DNA of 64,000 nucleotides. Origin: Leucaena leucocephala. Its lineage: Eukaryota; Streptophyta; Magnoliopsida; Fabales; Fabaceae. Under the pieces are notes generated by a model. That model ran no database searches and was not told where the DNA came from. It worked only from the letters and a program-made list of their open reading frames with translations. The stretch is from positions 5,828,001 through 5,892,000 of the forward strand of contig CM073518.1 in NCBI GenBank assembly GCA_037074615.1, in the 5' to 3' direction. Below are positions 61,501-64,000 of the stretch, piece by piece. Within the stretch, counting starts at the first letter, position 1; the number at the start of each line of letters is the position of its first letter. The translations under genes and the position numbers were made by a program.

Positions 61501-63600
61501 ATGGGTCGCCATTCACTATTGGCTCTCTTGCTCTTTTCCCTCCTATCAGCGGCGGTGTCCACGGCGGAGGGAATCGACGATGAAGATGACCTCCTGATCC
61601 GGCAAGTGGTGCCGGACAACGACGATCACTTGCTCAACGCCGAACACCATTTCTCCACCTTCAAGACCAAGTTCGGCAAGACCTACGCTACTAGAGAGGA
61701 GCACGACCATCGTTTTGGTGTCTTCAAAGCTAACTTGCGCCGGGCTAAGTTACACCAGAAGCTTGATCCCTCCGCCGTCCACGGCGTCACTAAATTCTCC
61801 GATCTTACTCCCTCGGAATTTCGCCGGCAGTACCTAGGCCTTAGGCCACTTCGTCTTCCCTCCGATGCTCAAAAGGCTCCGATCCTCCCTACCAACGATC
61901 TTCCTACGGACTTCGATTGGCGAGATCATGGAGCAGTCACTGGCGTCAAGGACCAGGTATGTATATGCGTTGACGCTTTGATTTTCTACTAAACTTTACT
62001 GTTGTTTTGTTTTTTCTCTCTCTTTTAAATCTTATAAAACCTAGCGCGATTAATTTCTGGAGTGAATTGTTCAGGGAGCATGTGGATCATGCTGGTCGTT
62101 TAGCACCACAGGAGCGTTGGAAGGAGCTCATTTTCTGTCGACTGGCGAGCTCGTCAGCCTTAGCGAGCAACAGCTAGTGGATTGCGACCATGAGGTTTGT
62201 TTAGCCGCTCTTTGATGCTTAACGCGTCCGCGTTCTCCTCTGCATAAGCTATATTTCTCTAGAGAGTAATTTGTGAAAAAAAAAGAAAAAATATAGAATA
62301 ATTCTTTATTTTATTCCCTGACGTAGATAATCTGGTTGCAATAACTTCAATTATTATAGTTTAGTGTGAATCAGTCGCTTTGTTTTCACATAATCCAGAT
62401 AGATAGATGTCGAAGACTGTAGACATAGTAATAAACGGAAAATTTGCTGAAGATGTTTTCTATATCCGCGTTTCTGATAAATTATTTAAGTTCAGTTACT
62501 CCTTGGATTGCTAACTTGCTGAGTTTGACTTTTATGCGAAGATATATGTTCCATTTTTTTTTTGTCAATTTAATTGATTCAATTATATAGAAGATTTTAT
62601 TCTCATGGACAAATTTTGGTCTCCTTATGCGAACTGCGAAGTATTACGCAGTAGGCAGTTTATGGTTTAGAGGGCAGGTGTTCAATCAAAAAGGACACAT
62701 GATTCGTTCTTGTTTTCATGTATGATAGTATAGTCCATATCATTAAGGGAAAAATTGTTGCCACGAGTTTTTTTTTTTTTTTTGCCACGGTTGCCATGAG
62801 TATTGAGTTCTTGAAAATTGATCTATACAAACATCATGAAGTAACATGTACGATGTTCTCAGTGTGATCCAGAAGAAGCTGGAGCATGTGACGCAGGCTG
62901 CAACGGTGGGTTGATGACCTCTGCATTTGAATACACCCTGAAGGCCGGTGGGCTGGAGCGAGAAAAGGACTATCCTTACACTGGAACAGATCGCGGTCCC
63001 TGCAAATTTGACAAAAGCAAAATTGCTTCTTCCGTGGCTAATTTCTCTGTGATTTCCATGGACGAAAATCAAATTGCTGCAAATCTGGTTAAGCATGGCC
63101 CTCTTGCAGGTAGATACTTTTTTAATATAATAGCACAACGGACTTTACTTCCTCCTAGGAAAATATTCAAAAGAGTTAAAAAAATAAAAAGAAACCACGA
63201 TCATCTTCTTCGTTAGGGGTTGATGACGTGATGATGCGTGATTTGATTCTTCTTCTTCTGCTTCAAGAGGATTAAATGCCTAATTAGAATAACACTGACT
63301 TTTACTTTGTTTTGTGCAGTGGGTATAAATGCAGTTTTTATGCAGACATACGTAGGTGGTGTTTCATGCCCATATATATGCGGGAAGCATTTGGATCACG
63401 GGGTTCTTCTGGTGGGCTATGGGTCTGCTGGTTATGCCCCCATCCGCTTCAAGGAAAAGCCCTTCTGGATCATTAAGAATTCATGGGGAGCGAGCTGGGG
63501 AGACAACGGGTATTACAAGATCTGCAGGGGTCGTAACGTGTGTGGAGTGGATTCCATGGTCTCAGGCGTGGCTGCTTTGAGTACTCCTACACAATCTTAA
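61501..63600 (+). CDS. RD19: RD19-type papain-like cysteine protease
   Basis: This vacuolar/secretory protease is of the cathepsin-F-like RD19 group, linked to drought and senescence responses in Arabidopsis. Exons: 61501-61956, 62075-62194, 62863-63109, 63320-63600, giving 367 aa against 368 for RD19A. Residues 1-20 are a signal peptide (LLALLLFSLLSAAVSTA). The prodomain has an ERFNIN-like helix (EEHDHRFGVFKANLRRA) and VTKFSDLTPSEF. Mature enzyme motifs: FDWRDHGAVTGVKDQ, Cys158 in GACGSCWSFSTTGALEG, CNGGLMTSAFEY, His301 in KHLDHGVLLVGYG and Asn328 in WIIKNSWGASWG. There is no granulin domain. The catalytic set and frame are complete, so this copy appears functional, unlike the XBCP3-like pseudogene 15 kb away. 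Confidence 0.95.
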
Positions 63601-64000
63601 AGTTTGTCTAGTACATCCTAGCCCAACCACTAGTTTGGAGTTTGTGTAAATAATAGTTACGTCAAAATGTAGTTTGATATCCTTAAGCTTGTCCTTTATA
63701 TTGGAACGGGAAACTGCGCTCCGTTCGTGTTATGTTATGATTTCTGTGTTTACTATGTAACTCTACTTATTTGTTGCACTATAGATTGTTATCCGTTATA
63801 ATATTAATAGTAACGGTAATATTTCCTGTATGAAATAATGTTTCCTTTTCATAATTTATACAATCATTTGACAAGCTTGCTTCAAGTATAAACAGGGAAG
63901 CTTGCGGGGATGGCCTCTTGATCAAAACTTGCCTGGCTCCTCTACTGGCAAACTGACATGGTCAATGTAGCATTGGGCAACTATGACTCATCCTCTTCAT
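63601..64000. other. 3' flank of the RD19-type gene
   Basis: This is the probable 3' UTR and downstream DNA, AT-rich, with nothing further recognised before the window ends. Confidence 0.5.

Noticed and set aside
1..64000. CRISPR array, operon or prokaryotic defence system
   Set aside because: The window is plant nuclear DNA with introns throughout. No regular direct-repeat array or bacterial gene cluster exists.

Overview
The window is nuclear DNA of a flowering plant, almost certainly a eudicot. It has many short GT-AG introns, very AT-rich intergenic DNA, plant transposons (chromovirus, tRNA-derived SINEs, MITEs), a cytosolic-type tRNA-Glu, and plant-specific families (cytokinin dehydrogenase, WAT1, thioredoxin h, plant GH35 beta-galactosidase, purple acid phosphatase, RD19-type protease). 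I cannot name the species. All gene models were spliced by hand. Exon phases add up for every gene called intact, and that is the main internal check on the coordinates.

Layout. 1.0-11.8 kb (-): a 13-exon gene for an organellar HflX-type GTPase. Its intron 3 contains a complete 5.1-kb Ty3/gypsy chromovirus (4616-9736) with near-identical LTRs, a 5-bp target duplication and an uninterrupted gag-pol frame. 13.0-16.4 kb (+): RsmI-type rRNA methyltransferase, divergent from HflX. 17.7-21.6 kb (-): cytokinin dehydrogenase, CKX5-like. 21.7-32.3 kb: gene-free, AT-rich, with MITE and SINE remnants. 32.4-36.0 kb (+): BGAL5-like beta-galactosidase, 17 exons. 37.4-39.0 kb (-): thioredoxin h with a foldback MITE just upstream. 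40.6-42.1 kb: a TIR element and a decayed LINE-type RNase H. 43.1-46.1 kb (-): an XBCP3-like granulin cysteine protease that looks like a pseudogene, with a SINE in intron 1. 47.0-49.4 kb (-): purple acid phosphatase. 49.6 kb (+): tRNA-Glu(TTC). 51.3-53.0 kb (-): WAT1 transporter. 53-61.5 kb: gene-free, with repeats and two more SINEs. 61.5-63.6 kb (+): RD19-type cysteine protease.

The genes do not form one pathway. Two themes stand out. The divergent HflX/RsmI pair are both bacterial-type ribosome factors, probably acting in chloroplast or mitochondrion. CKX5, WAT1, BGAL5, thioredoxin h and the phosphatase are ordinary housekeeping, hormone and wall genes; their order interleaves two Arabidopsis chromosome-1 neighbourhoods as I remember them. 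I found no convincing undescribed multi-gene system. The most informative observations concern the young retroelement, the pseudogene, two GC-AG introns, the MITE beside the thioredoxin promoter, and a possible hydrophobic peptide read-out 3' of RsmI.
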